A stretch of DNA of 64,000 nt from Bacillota bacterium (GTDB lineage Bacteria; Bacillota; Desulfotomaculia; Desulfotomaculales; Desulfohalotomaculaceae), in assembly GCA_009711615.1 (NCBI GenBank), contig VENI01000007.1, forward strand, positions 1 through 64,000, read 5' to 3'. Both the position numbers and the translations under genes were made by a program. The notes beneath the pieces were generated by a model. The model saw only the letters and a program-made list of their open reading frames with translations, was not told where the DNA came from and made no database searches. Positions within the stretch are counted from its first letter, which is position 1; each line of letters begins with the position of its first letter. Shown in pieces: positions 17,036 to 26,205 of the stretch.

Positions 17036-17859
17036 TTGCTCAATATGGTGACCTTTGTTGGTAAATTAAAAACTTTTGCTGAAATTGGTGATTACTTGAC
17101 TTCATCTTTGAAAGGGATGCATGAAAGTGCAAAGAATGTAAGTAAAAATCCCCATACAGGAATGAAAACTATGGATGAGTTAACACTAAGGGAAATGGAG
17201 GCTTATGCTAGAGAACTTGGAGTATTGAGTATAGGATATACTAAAGTCAATCCCAATTTTATTTTCAAGGATTTTGAGATCTTATATGATAATGCAGTAA
17301 TTTTTACAATGGAGATGAATAAAGAACTCATTAACACTAATCCAAGCAGTGAATGTAATAAATAGATATTTAGAACTTATACTGGTCTAGGTGTTGCAGT
17401 AAATAAAATAGCGGACTTTTTAAGAAACAAAGGATACAATTGCCATCCAAGTCCAGCTCTTGGCGGTGATATTAATACAGTACCAACAGCTCAAGATGCA
17501 AATTTAGGTTGCATTGGCAAAAATGGTATCTTGGTAACACCAGAGTTTGGTCCTTATGCAAGATTGGCAGCTGTTTTTATTGATGTTGATAATTTACCAC
17601 TAACAAATAAGAATGAACACATGTGGATGAAGAATTTTGTAATAACTGCAACAGGTGTGTTAAAGCTTGTCCCGGTGGTGCAATTTATGAAGAACCAAAA
17701 GTATTAGAAGACGGATCAAAAATTTATATAGATTTAGAAAAGTGCGGTCCAGCATTCTCATATGGTTGTTCAGCTTGCATTAGTAGCTGTGTGTTTACTG
17801 GTGGAAATTATAACAAAATAAAAGAAGCATTTATAAGCAGAAAGGTTAACAAAGATTAA
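17036..17859 (+). pseudogene. broken 4Fe-4S ferredoxin-domain protein gene
   Basis: Three frame segments together read as one protein homologous to the intact gene at 17900. The first runs to an in-frame TAG at 17363-17365; CAG to TAG would explain it. The same frame then continues through FRTYTGLGVAVNKIADFLR and ALGGDINTVPTAQDANLGCIG. Near 17610-17630 the coding frame shifts by one base into DEEFCNNCNRCVKACPGGAI...CGPAFSYGCSACISSC, with the expected two cluster motifs. No good ribosome site precedes the TTG/ATG candidates at 17036/17045, so the 5' end may also be lost. At least one nonsense and one frameshift mutation mark it as a pseudogene. Confidence 0.85.
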
Positions 17860-17899
17860 CTAAAAAGATACTAACAAATCCCATATGGAGGGATAACAA

Positions 17900-18814
17900 A
17901 TGGATCTAAATGATATTGTCAGACCACAGGATGAGGCCTTAAAAGATACCGCTACAATTTTTTCAAATGAAAAATCAATTTCAAAACGCCTATATCCTAA
18001 GGACAAAAAGTTTTCTTTTAGAGATATAATAAAGCTTCTGAAAAATTTCAATAAAATAAAGAGAACAATGCCTTCTTTGTATAGGACAATTAAATTCATA
18101 AAAAATGGGCAAATTTCTGATAAAAGAGTAATGCAAAAAGAGGAATTTGCTGAATTGAATAAATTAATGAAGAAACTAGGGGTAGACTCCTATGGTTGGC
18201 TGGAAATTGATTCTGACAGAGTTTTTAAAGGGAAAGGTATCCCCTTTAAAAATGCCATTGTCATTACTATAAATATGGATAAAAATGAATTTAAGTATGC
18301 TCCTAGTATGGAGGGGCAAATTGAAGTTATGCGTATCTATGGTGAAACCGGCGTAGCGGCTAATGAAATAACAGATTTTTTACGTCAAAAGGGATTTAAT
18401 GCATCACCAAATCATTCTCTAGGTGGGTCCATAGATTACTGTAAGGCGGGTATGGATGCTGGTTTAGGATATATAGGACGCCATGGAATGTTAATTACTC
18501 CCGAAAATGGAGCTTGCCATAGGTCTGCTGTTATTTATACAGACATTGAAAACCTTAGCGATTTTATTAGTTCTAAAGAAAATCATAAGTGGATTGAAGA
18601 TTTTTGTTTATCTTGTGGTAAATGCATAAGAAAGTGCCCAACTGGTGCAATATATGAAACTGCTAAAATTAATGAATATGGTCAAGTCACATCAATTGAT
18701 TACAATAAATGCTGTAGCGGTTTTAAGAACTATGGTTGTGCTATCTGTATTAAGGTATGTCCATTTACAGAAGTAGGATATGAAAAAATTAAGAAAGGTT
18801 TCATAAAGAAGTAA
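17900..18814 (+). CDS. 4Fe-4S dicluster protein related to QueG / reductive-dehalogenase ferredoxin domains
   Basis: The 304-residue protein ends with two cluster motifs, CLSCGKCIRKC (about 236-246) and CCSGFKNYGCAICIKVC (about 271-287), typical of epoxyqueuosine reductase and reductive dehalogenases. The preceding AGLGYIGRHGMLITP stretch matches the conserved A-G-L-G-x-I-G-K/R segment of those families. The corrinoid-binding portion of QueG cannot be recognised, so an electron-transfer or unknown reductase role is likelier than tRNA modification. ATG at 17900 follows GGAGGGATAACAA. It stands 40 bases after the broken paralogue, which suggests an ancestral tandem pair. Confidence 0.75.
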   Translation: MDLNDIVRPQDEALKDTATIFSNEKSISKRLYPKDKKFSFRDIIKLLKNFNKIKRTMPSLYRTIKFIKNGQISDKRVMQKEEFAELNKLMKKLGVDSYGWLEIDSDRVFKGKGIPFKNAIVITINMDKNEFKYAPSMEGQIEVMRIYGETGVAANEITDFLRQKGFNASPNHSLGGSIDYCKAGMDAGLGYIGRHGMLITPENGACHRSAVIYTDIENLSDFISSKENHKWIEDFCLSCGKCIRKCPTGAIYETAKINEYGQVTSIDYNKCCSGFKNYGCAICIKVCPFTEVGYEKIKKGFIKK

Positions 18815-18954
18815 TTCTTATTCTAAATTACTCTTGCTGCACATTCCAATATAAATACAAAGAGAGACCTTAGGCATCGTTACCTAAGCCCCCTGTGTTA
18901 GGATAGTTGTCGTGTAGTGATATAATATTACGTAAGGAAGGGTGTGTCTACACG

Positions 18955-19348
18955 ATGGCAAAACGGGTTTTTTCACAAGAATTTAAAAACAATATATTTA
19001 AAAAATTACATTCCCCTATAAATAAATCGGTTTCAGAAATTGCTGCAGAGGAAAATATTCCTCTAATCAACGAAGCAAGACAAAATGGGGCTAGATTAGA
19101 ACCTGCCCGTGATATTTTAAATATATCTGTCCGGACCTACCAGCGTTGGGTAAAAGAAGGTTCTAGCACCGCAGATAAAAGGCCTCACGTTAAGCGTAAT
19201 TCACCTAAAAATAAGTTGAATAAAGAAGAGAAGGCAAAATTATCAAAGTTTGTAACGAGCCCAGATATGCTAATTTAACACCAGTTCAAATTGTTCCTAA
19301 ACTAGCTGACGAGGGTATATATATTGCCTCGGAATATAGACGAAGATA
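18955..19348 (+). pseudogene. IS3-type transposase remnant
   Basis: The frame from ATG 18955 begins like an IS3 OrfA helix-turn-helix (KRVFSQEFKNNIFKK...SEIAAEENIPL). It then jumps into an OrfB-like segment (NEARQNGARLEPARDILNISVRTYQRWVKE), so the middle has been deleted. Near 19255 the frame shifts: the continuation NLTPVQIVPKLADEGIYIASE is in another frame and stops at about 19348 without the DDE catalytic domain. Upstream TGTGTTAGGATAGTTGTCGTG (from 18894) might be an IS end. A CAAGAACCGTCCCC word at about 19370 is like repeats associated with other mobile elements. The element cannot move by itself. Confidence 0.75.
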
Positions 19349-19407
19349 ATTGATGTTCTTTAACATATGCACCACAAGAACCGTCCCCATGGGTCTTCAA
19401 ACTTTAA

Positions 19408-20004
19408 TCACTCCAAAAACAACTTCACATCAGCTATTGTTTGTTGTCTCCTTCTTCGTAGCATCAACCCTACACCAAGAGCAACAAAAATACCAATGGT
19501 AGCATCTATTATAATATGTATAAAAATTGTTACGCTTAAGGGGCCAAAATGTTCACGGAGCCAAACAAACCATGGCATTTGGATTTGGACGGCATACATC
19601 AACATCTGGCAAATTATAAATCCAAGCGTAATCATAAATAGTAAAATCCCTCGCTCGTCCCCGAGGAACAGTCTAAATAAATAGGCGATAAAAAAACCAG
19701 GCAAGATTAATAGTGCGTAGAAGAATTGATTCATTATCATTGCAGGGAATAATATACCTAGTGCGAAAGCACTTGTACCTGCTATCCACAATTTCAGGAA
19801 AGGATAGTGTCTGCGAAGTGCAAAAGCCAAGACAGCCATACCAATGGCAGACTCTAACAGAAAACCAAACCAGATTGCCAGAACTATCTGATTTAAATGC
19901 AATTCCAACAAAGTTTTAAAAAGGCCACCAATTGCAAATGCAAGCCCAGTCAAAATCGCTACTGCTATAAGGTTAAATTTCCGAGTGTTCTCATGCTTCT
20001 GCAT
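19408..20004 (-). CDS. hypothetical integral membrane protein
   Basis: The 198-residue protein has about six hydrophobic helices (e.g. LIAVAILTGLAFAIGGLF and TIFIHIIIDATIGIFVALGV) and a basic C terminus, RRRRQQ. The ATG at 20004 is preferred over the one at 20031 because GAGGAG lies eight bases before it. I do not recognise the family. It lies inside the islet bracketed by the sbcC direct repeat and may have arrived with it. No catalytic or binding motif is visible. Confidence 0.6.
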   Translation of the reverse strand: MQKHENTRKFNLIAVAILTGLAFAIGGLFKTLLELHLNQIVLAIWFGFLLESAIGMAVLAFALRRHYPFLKLWIAGTSAFALGILFPAMIMNQFFYALLILPGFFIAYLFRLFLGDERGILLFMITLGFIICQMLMYAVQIQMPWFVWLREHFGPLSVTIFIHIIIDATIGIFVALGVGLMLRRRRQQTIADVKLFLE

Positions 20005-20111
20005 AAAGTTAACTCCTCTAGTCACTTCCATTTTTCAATTAGCAGAACTTTACCATACATATATAGTTTATGTTTAAGAATTATGTCGAATAAATGAAAT
20101 TGTTTACTTTT

Positions 20112-20150
20112 GAAGAAAGAGACAACCAAATTAAATCGGTTGTCTTCTGT
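20112..20150 (-). terminator. terminator of the nurA-sbcC operon
   Basis: Minus strand: GACAACC (20144-20138), ten-base loop, GGTTGTC (20127-20121), followed by TCTTTCTTC. Confidence 0.7.
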
Positions 20151-20153
20151 TAA

Positions 20154-22727
20154 TCAATTATGTCTCACTTCCAGTATGGAACCGGTGCTGGTTTTGGTTA
20201 CCACCAGTTGTACTGGGAAGGAGTTTTTTAGTTCTTCTATATGGGTTATGACTATGATCTTTTCGAAATCGGCGGCGATGGCGTTAATGGCCTGCACCAG
20301 TTTCTCTTTGCCTTGGGCATCCTGGGTGCCAAAGCCTTCATCAATAACCAGTGTTTGCAGTCTGGCGCCGGCGCGTCTGGCCAGTAGGCGAGACAGGGCT
20401 ATGCGTAGGGAAAAGTTTACCTTGAAGGCTTCCCCACCGCTGAACATTTCATAGCGTCTGGTGCTGCTTTCGTCTGATATATAGATGTCCAGTGTTTCCA
20501 CCACTTTTTTGCTGCTTTTAGATTCCTTTTGAGTTAGCAGTGCCACTGTTAATCGGCCTTCTGATATCTGCTGCAATATATGGTTAGCTTCCTGCTCCAG
20601 TTCGGGGATGGCATTTTCTATGATAATTGCTTGAATGCCATTTCTACCAAAGGCTTTTATTAGTTCATTGTAATATTTTTTCTCTTGTTGGGTTATATTT
20701 TTTTCTGTGGTTAAATTCTTTTTTTCCTGCTCCAGCCGTTCACATCTGTCTATTTTTTCCTGCACTGTACCCAGGTTGCGTTCTGTCTGGTTTATTTCTT
20801 GACTGGTGTTTTCCAGTAGTTTTTCTGCGGTCTTTAGCTTTTTTTCAGTAACTTGTAAGTCCTTTAATTTTGCGTTATGCTGCTCTATCAGCTCAGAGGA
20901 TGCATTGGCGGCATGCTGCAGTGATTGTAGGTTTTCTTTAAAATGCTGCATATTCTCCCGGTGATTTTCCAGGGCACCCTGGGCTGATTGCAGATTATGA
21001 TACTGCTGTTGATATGGTTTAAGCTTTTTAATTTCTTTTTGGATGTTAGTATGTTCACCTGTATTGTAGTTGAGATTATATATTTGCTGTTCAATATCGT
21101 TAATTTCTTTTTGCAATTCTAGGGCATAGTTTTTCTCTTTTAAAGTGTTTTGTACATCAGTTAATTCTTTTTCTACTTCGGTCTGTTTTTCTGCTGCCTG
21201 TCGTGCTTCGTTTAGACGGTGCCTTAGTACTGATTGTTCCTGTTCCACAACTGAGTAATTGGCAACCTTTTGTTCAATCTCGACAAGTTGGGTTGAAGCT
21301 TGTTTCGACTTAACATTTAATTCTTTAATCTCCTGCTGTAATTTCTGGTGCTGGTCATTTAACTGTTGCCCATCTGCCGTCATTTCGTTTAAAACCCTTT
21401 CCCGGTCATCATTGGAAAGCTCTGTACGACATAATGGGCACTCCGGCACAGGTTTTCGTAAAGCAGAGTATTTTTCCCGCAGTTCTTCCACACGCTGTTT
21501 CAGATTTTTGGCCAACATTTCTTTAGCTTTTATATTCTGATCGTAGGTTTGAATGTTATCTTTAAGTTCCTGCTGCTGTTTTTCTAATTGCTTGTACTCA
21601 GATATTTTCTTTTCTACCTGGACTAACTTCTCAGCTAACTGCTTCTTCTCTTGGGTTAATGTTTGATAATGTTTTAATTCACTCTGCAGTTGCGTTTGTC
21701 TTTTTTCTACTGCCGCTTGTTCTTGTTGTAGCTTTTTTTCCTGCTTGCTTTTATCTTCATTTAACTTTAGCAGTTGCCTTGATTTCTCATTATATTTACC
21801 ATCTTGCTCCATAAGTTGCTGCAGTTGCTGGTAATTAGCTTCAATTTCATCGGCCCTTTTTACCAGTTCTTCTCCTTGCTTAACCTGCTGCTGAAGTGTT
21901 TGTACTCTTTTTTCTACAGTGTCAATTTGTTTATTCTGATCCTTTAACTGCTGTTCCAGTTCGTGCACTCTATTTTTCACTTGCTGCAGTTCAGAAACCT
22001 GCTTACGCAACTGGTCAACTTCTCGTTGTTCTTGATCATACTGCTGGTACAACTGTTGTTTCTTTGCCTCCAACTGTTGTTTTTCTTGCTGGTATTCCTC
22101 ATTTTTATTTAACTCTGGCGTAATTTCTTCCAGTTTGGCAACTATTTTATTGATAGTTGCATTGGCAGTGTTTACTTCTTCCCTGGCCAGTGCCTCCATG
22201 TCCCTGTACACCGACAGTCCCAGTATTTCCCCTAATATTTTTTTGCGCTCGGATGGTTTCATGGCGGTAAAGGTATCTGCCTTACCCTGCAGCACAAAGG
22301 ATGAACTGGTGAACGTATGATAATCCATGCGTAGCACCTGGATAATTTTTTGCTGGGTTTCATTAATGTTGTCTGCAGATATTGACCTATAACCTTCACC
22401 ATCATAGATTTGAAATTCCAGCGAAGATTTACGGCGGCGGCTATCCCGACGGCGACAGACTCGATATGTATCTCCTTCCAGCTGGAATGAGAATTCCACT
22501 TCCATATCTTCTGCCCCAGAATGAATTAAATCGTCTGCCCCTGCACCCCGTTCATCGGTACCTCTAGCCCGACCCCATACTGCCCAGGTAATGGCATCTA
22601 ACAATGCCGATTTACCGTTACCATTGTCACCAGTAAGGCAGGCCACATTAAAGCCATCAAATTTAACGGGTTCAGAACTTGATCCATAACTGATAAAGTT
22701 TTTAAGCTTTAATTCTACTGGTATCAC
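20154..22727 (-). CDS. sbcC: SbcC/Rad50-type ATPase
   Basis: SbcC with SbcD processes DNA ends and hairpins. The 857-residue SMC-like protein has Walker A GDNGNGKS (33-40), two long Gln/Glu/Lys-rich coiled coils and a central zinc hook CPLC (about residue 430). The ABC signature FSGGEAFKVNFSLRIALSRLL is followed by Walker B LVIDEGFGTQD near the C terminus. It overlaps sbcD by four bases (ATGA type). Its last 16 codons are duplicated at 16940-16988. The gene itself is intact, with stop TGA at 20156-20154. Confidence 0.95.
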   Translation of the reverse strand: MIPVELKLKNFISYGSSSEPVKFDGFNVACLTGDNGNGKSALLDAITWAVWGRARGTDERGAGADDLIHSGAEDMEVEFSFQLEGDTYRVCRRRDSRRRKSSLEFQIYDGEGYRSISADNINETQQKIIQVLRMDYHTFTSSSFVLQGKADTFTAMKPSERKKILGEILGLSVYRDMEALAREEVNTANATINKIVAKLEEITPELNKNEEYQQEKQQLEAKKQQLYQQYDQEQREVDQLRKQVSELQQVKNRVHELEQQLKDQNKQIDTVEKRVQTLQQQVKQGEELVKRADEIEANYQQLQQLMEQDGKYNEKSRQLLKLNEDKSKQEKKLQQEQAAVEKRQTQLQSELKHYQTLTQEKKQLAEKLVQVEKKISEYKQLEKQQQELKDNIQTYDQNIKAKEMLAKNLKQRVEELREKYSALRKPVPECPLCRTELSNDDRERVLNEMTADGQQLNDQHQKLQQEIKELNVKSKQASTQLVEIEQKVANYSVVEQEQSVLRHRLNEARQAAEKQTEVEKELTDVQNTLKEKNYALELQKEINDIEQQIYNLNYNTGEHTNIQKEIKKLKPYQQQYHNLQSAQGALENHRENMQHFKENLQSLQHAANASSELIEQHNAKLKDLQVTEKKLKTAEKLLENTSQEINQTERNLGTVQEKIDRCERLEQEKKNLTTEKNITQQEKKYYNELIKAFGRNGIQAIIIENAIPELEQEANHILQQISEGRLTVALLTQKESKSSKKVVETLDIYISDESSTRRYEMFSGGEAFKVNFSLRIALSRLLARRAGARLQTLVIDEGFGTQDAQGKEKLVQAINAIAADFEKIIVITHIEELKNSFPVQLVVTKTSTGSILEVRHN
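20156..20204. repeat. right copy of the 49-bp direct repeat (sbcC 3' end)
   Basis: Matches 16940-16988 in the same orientation at 47 of 49 bases. It is part of intact sbcC. The two copies start 3,216 bases apart. Confidence 0.9.
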
Positions 22728-23950
22728 CCGTATATATCCCTCTCTTTCAACCGCTGGTACAGATTTTCTGCTCTTTTTGATAGTTCATTCTTATCACAAT
22801 TGGTATCTGCAGTTTCCAGATACTCTTTAAAAGCAGCCAACGGATCAAGTTGTTCGTTAAGATTGGGGTTTCGTAATACACTTCCCTCATCCACCAGATC
22901 TCTATTAACGGAAGCCAGGTAATAATATTTTTCTTCAATGAATCGGCGCAACTGTCGGTGGTCAATGTTGGAGTAATCTGCAGCAGTACATTTTAAATTC
23001 AACCGCAGAATTGCTTTGGTATCGGCATCTCTCTCTAACTGCTGCATTATTTCATTGGTGGGTTCTTCACCGGTGACTTTAACCTTAACTGTTTTAAAGG
23101 GCCTGGTATCCAACTGACAAAACTTATATTCACACTGCCCTTTATCAACGTCCACCATTACATAACCCTTTTGTTCTTTTTCCTCACCAAAATCTATCCG
23201 GTCATGACTGCCGCAATACACCATCGGAGGGTTTTCAGCCAGTACCTGGTGTTTATGGATATGTCCCAGTGCCACATATTCAAAACCATCTTGTTGTAAT
23301 GTTGATGCTGGAACAGCTAAATCCTTGCCTACCATGATGCAGTTCTCCGAGCCTGTTGCAGCACCATCCACTGTAATGTGGGCGCACAGAACCGCTGGCA
23401 TGGAGGAATCCAGTTCCCCAGACAATTGCTGGGCTAATCCGGCTACATTGGCAGACATTTCTTCTTCTAGTTGGGCTAAACTTTTACCGCTCTGCCCCTC
23501 CCTGGAAAGCCATGAACTGCGGGATGGATAAGGAATGGCCGCCACTTGCACCGGTCCATTTTTGGTTTCTATTATGTAAACCTCAGGCTTCCTGCCAACT
23601 GTTATACCAGGCACCTGCAGAGTACGGTAAATGTCCAAAGCATTTGATTTGCCCGCAGCATTGGGTAGGTCATGATTACCTACCAGCATGAATGTTTTTA
23701 TGCCCGCATTGGATAGTTTTTTCAACCGTCTGGCCAGTGCATTTTGGTGGGTTTCGGTAGGTTCCCGGTTTTTAAAGGCATCACCGCAGAAAAGCACCAA
23801 ATCAACATCCTTCTCCACTGCATCTTCCACCAATTTGTCCAATGAAGCTAAAAAATCACGCAGACGGTTGTGCACCCCGGTCTTCCGGTCTATCCGTCCA
23901 TAGTTTTCCACCCCAACATGCCAATCAGCAGTATGCAATATTCTAATCAT
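22724..23950 (-). CDS. sbcD: SbcD/Mre11-type nuclease
   Basis: The 408-residue metallophosphatase has the Mre11 motifs in order: LHTADWHVG (D and H, residues 5-13), LFCGDAF, LVGNHDLPN and ALGHIHKHQ. It supplies the Mn-dependent nuclease of the SbcCD complex. ATG at 23950; its stop overlaps the sbcC start. It follows herA after 54 bases that contain a degenerate CTAACTACTAACTCC tract. Confidence 0.95.
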   Translation of the reverse strand: MIRILHTADWHVGVENYGRIDRKTGVHNRLRDFLASLDKLVEDAVEKDVDLVLFCGDAFKNREPTETHQNALARRLKKLSNAGIKTFMLVGNHDLPNAAGKSNALDIYRTLQVPGITVGRKPEVYIIETKNGPVQVAAIPYPSRSSWLSREGQSGKSLAQLEEEMSANVAGLAQQLSGELDSSMPAVLCAHITVDGAATGSENCIMVGKDLAVPASTLQQDGFEYVALGHIHKHQVLAENPPMVYCGSHDRIDFGEEKEQKGYVMVDVDKGQCEYKFCQLDTRPFKTVKVKVTGEEPTNEIMQQLERDADTKAILRLNLKCTAADYSNIDHRQLRRFIEEKYYYLASVNRDLVDEGSVLRNPNLNEQLDPLAAFKEYLETADTNCDKNELSKRAENLYQRLKERDIYG

Positions 23951-23962
23951 TAAATTCTCTCC

Positions 23963-24000
23963 TTCTGACTCCTAACTACTAACTCCTATCTTCTATCTCC
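23963..24000. repeat. low-complexity CTTCTGACTCC/CTAACTACT intergenic tract
   Basis: A tract of related CT-rich words between herA and sbcD, the reverse complement of the AGAAGTCAG-type tract at 4761-4792. Confidence 0.35.
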
Positions 24001-24004
24001 TAAA

Positions 24005-25633
24005 TCAAATTTCCTCATCATCATTATACATATCGTTTACCATCTCATTAAAGGCTTTATCATTTTCCTGATAGTTTGTTTCAACGATTTCATTATAGAA
24101 TTGAGCATCGTAGTTTCTGGTCTTTATCACCACCGGCATCGGTACAGCGTGCCCCAGAATTAATGCCTGCTGTTTGGAGTCCAGACTATATAGTATGTTG
24201 CGTAGGTTCTTAGCGTCATGCACACCAGTTAAAAGGGCGTTGACATCTGATTCATCATCTAGCTTACAAGCAATTTTAGTACCAATTTGAGACATTACTT
24301 CACTGTCTATCCCGGAAGTGCGCTGATCCACCAGCAGTAGAGTAACGTTAAACTTACGCATTTCCCGGGCAATGGTGGCAAAAATAGTGTCCCTGGCTAA
24401 CTCCGGACTTAAAAAGCGATGGGCCTCTTCTATGGAAATTACCAGATGCGGTGGTTTGTTTTCCCGAGTGGCTTGGTACTTCTCCATTCGCCTTACATAT
24501 TCAGCGTGAATACGTTTGGTTAAAATGTTGGTTACCATCATGTACCCAAGTAATTGGGTGCTGCCAAATTCAATTACCACATGTTTACCGGCATTTAAAT
24601 ACTGCATTATTTTGTCAACTGCATCAAAGGGAATCTTATCTTTCATAAAGGGCAGGTCATATACCCGTTTTAGTTTACGCTGTAACGCCTGCAACGCTCC
24701 CAGGTGCAGCCCGTGTTCTTCTGCATAATCCTTCATTTCCTCCGCCGCCATTTCCGCCAACAATCCAAACCAGTGTTCCGCTCCCATTTTACCGGAAAGC
24801 AGGTGCATGGTTTCGGTGGCGGTACTGTTTAAATTCAACTGAGATTGTAACAGCAATACATCCTCTGGAGTAATTTGGCTGTGAGCAAGGTTGATTTCAT
24901 GGTCAAACTTAGCTCCCCTACGACGACTGGATTCCGGGTCTAACGTAAAAATAACCACTCTAGAGGGGAATAATTGTTTTAAACCCTTAACGTGGGATTC
25001 TTGGAGTACCCCGTCTCCCCTGTCTTCTTCCTTAGTGGCTTCCCAACCATACTCGTTATGAGCATCAAAAATCAGATTGACCGCGGCCTGGCTTTTGGTG
25101 ATACCCGCCAGTGCCAGACGGGTAAGAAAAGTTTTACCGGTACCAGCTTTGCCGAAAATCCCAGAACAACGTTCCACCAATTTGGGTAAATTAACACACA
25201 CCGGTGAATCCATTTCCAACGGGGTACCCATAGAAAAGAAAACTTTGTTGTCTGGGGAGCCAAACACATGGGCTACATCTTCATCAGTGGCAGTTCTTAC
25301 CGGGGAACTATGCGGTGGTATGGTACGCACTGCCCTGGTTTCTCCCACCTGCTCTTTATCTGCCATCAGCATTGGGTTTAAGGATATATTACCAAAGATA
25401 CTGTCACCCACTATAATCTCTCTGGCCAGTTCATCTTCATCTTCAAAGGAGTCCACCAGCATGGCCGGGTTGGTGGATTCTATTTTGACATCGGACACCA
25501 GCGAAAAGTAGCGGTATTTTCTACCTTCAATAACGGCAAAGTTGCCCACTTTAACATCTTCCACGGTGTATTGAGGGTCTAATTTAACTTCCACCCCTGT
25601 GCTGATGGAACCCCGTACTATTCTGCCTTTCAC
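24005..25633 (-). CDS. herA: HerA-type DNA translocase/helicase
   Basis: The 542-residue protein is a hexameric HerA/FtsK-superfamily ATPase. A HAS-barrel-like N-terminal region (about 1-90) is followed by Walker A GIFGKAGTGKTFLTR (about 163-177). NLIFDAHNEYG, the Walker-B-type stretch LVISIEEAHRF and the LLLVDQRTSGIDSEV region follow, as in archaeal HerA. HerA works with the NurA nuclease in DNA-end resection, and both NurA and Mre11-Rad50 homologues lie in this operon. The start is GTG at 25633, overlapping the preceding stop (GTGA). The acidic C terminus is unusual but without known meaning. Confidence 0.9.
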   Translation of the reverse strand: MKGRIVRGSISTGVEVKLDPQYTVEDVKVGNFAVIEGRKYRYFSLVSDVKIESTNPAMLVDSFEDEDELAREIIVGDSIFGNISLNPMLMADKEQVGETRAVRTIPPHSSPVRTATDEDVAHVFGSPDNKVFFSMGTPLEMDSPVCVNLPKLVERCSGIFGKAGTGKTFLTRLALAGITKSQAAVNLIFDAHNEYGWEATKEEDRGDGVLQESHVKGLKQLFPSRVVIFTLDPESSRRRGAKFDHEINLAHSQITPEDVLLLQSQLNLNSTATETMHLLSGKMGAEHWFGLLAEMAAEEMKDYAEEHGLHLGALQALQRKLKRVYDLPFMKDKIPFDAVDKIMQYLNAGKHVVIEFGSTQLLGYMMVTNILTKRIHAEYVRRMEKYQATRENKPPHLVISIEEAHRFLSPELARDTIFATIAREMRKFNVTLLLVDQRTSGIDSEVMSQIGTKIACKLDDESDVNALLTGVHDAKNLRNILYSLDSKQQALILGHAVPMPVVIKTRNYDAQFYNEIVETNYQENDKAFNEMVNDMYNDDEEI

Positions 25634-26205
25634 TGGCGCACCCTCCTTATAATTGTTTTGAAACGTTCATAATCTGCTGCTAACAACCGCCGCAGTTCAC
25701 TGCCCACCCGACGCTGATATTCTGTGGCATCATCGTGATAACGGCTGCAATTTCGAATTAATGCTGCCACCAGCTCATCTGTGCATTCACACCCGGAAGA
25801 CAAAATGGCACTTATATAATTAATGTTCTGGCTTATTTCTTTGTACTGCCCATCGCTGCACTGCTGGACAAAGGAATGGATGCGGGACGGTTGCGGGGGA
25901 AGAAAACCACAATATTGATGATTTTGGTAGTAACCCACCACCAGCACATCAAAATAGGTGCGCAGCAGTTGAAATATCTGCGGCTGCTGCCGACGCAGTT
26001 CATCTTCAGTTTGCCCGTAAGCCACCGGTTTTCGGGATGGATCCGAACTGACGGTGGTGGTATTGTACACTACACCCACTATGGAACAGTGTTCATCCTG
26101 CACCTGAACAAAGGAACCAAAGTCTGGTGCCCGGTGTAGTTCAGTGGCTTGGCAGATAAACTGGGTGGTTTTACTTTCAATTACTTCTCCGATATGTGTA
26201 GGCAT
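25630..26205 (-). CDS. HAS-barrel-like protein of the HerA-NurA operon
   Basis: The 191-residue protein starts MPTHIGEVIESKTTQFICQA and continues FGSFVQVQDEHCSIVGVVYNT. This beta-barrel pattern is like the HAS-barrel found at the N terminus of HerA-type ATPases. The C-terminal half is helical and Arg-rich. No nuclease motif is seen. It is translationally coupled at both ends (TAATG with nurA, GTGA with herA), which strongly implies a partner in the complex. A separate HAS-barrel subunit could be an adaptor between NurA and HerA; that role is inferred. Confidence 0.65.
   Translation of the reverse strand: MPTHIGEVIESKTTQFICQATELHRAPDFGSFVQVQDEHCSIVGVVYNTTTVSSDPSRKPVAYGQTEDELRRQQPQIFQLLRTYFDVLVVGYYQNHQYCGFLPPQPSRIHSFVQQCSDGQYKEISQNINYISAILSSGCECTDELVAALIRNCSRYHDDATEYQRRVGSELRRLLAADYERFKTIIRRVRQ

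Noticed and set aside
20154-22727. Many plus-strand frames inside sbcC
   Set aside because: They are shadows of the long coiled-coil gene, which has full domain support on the minus strand.
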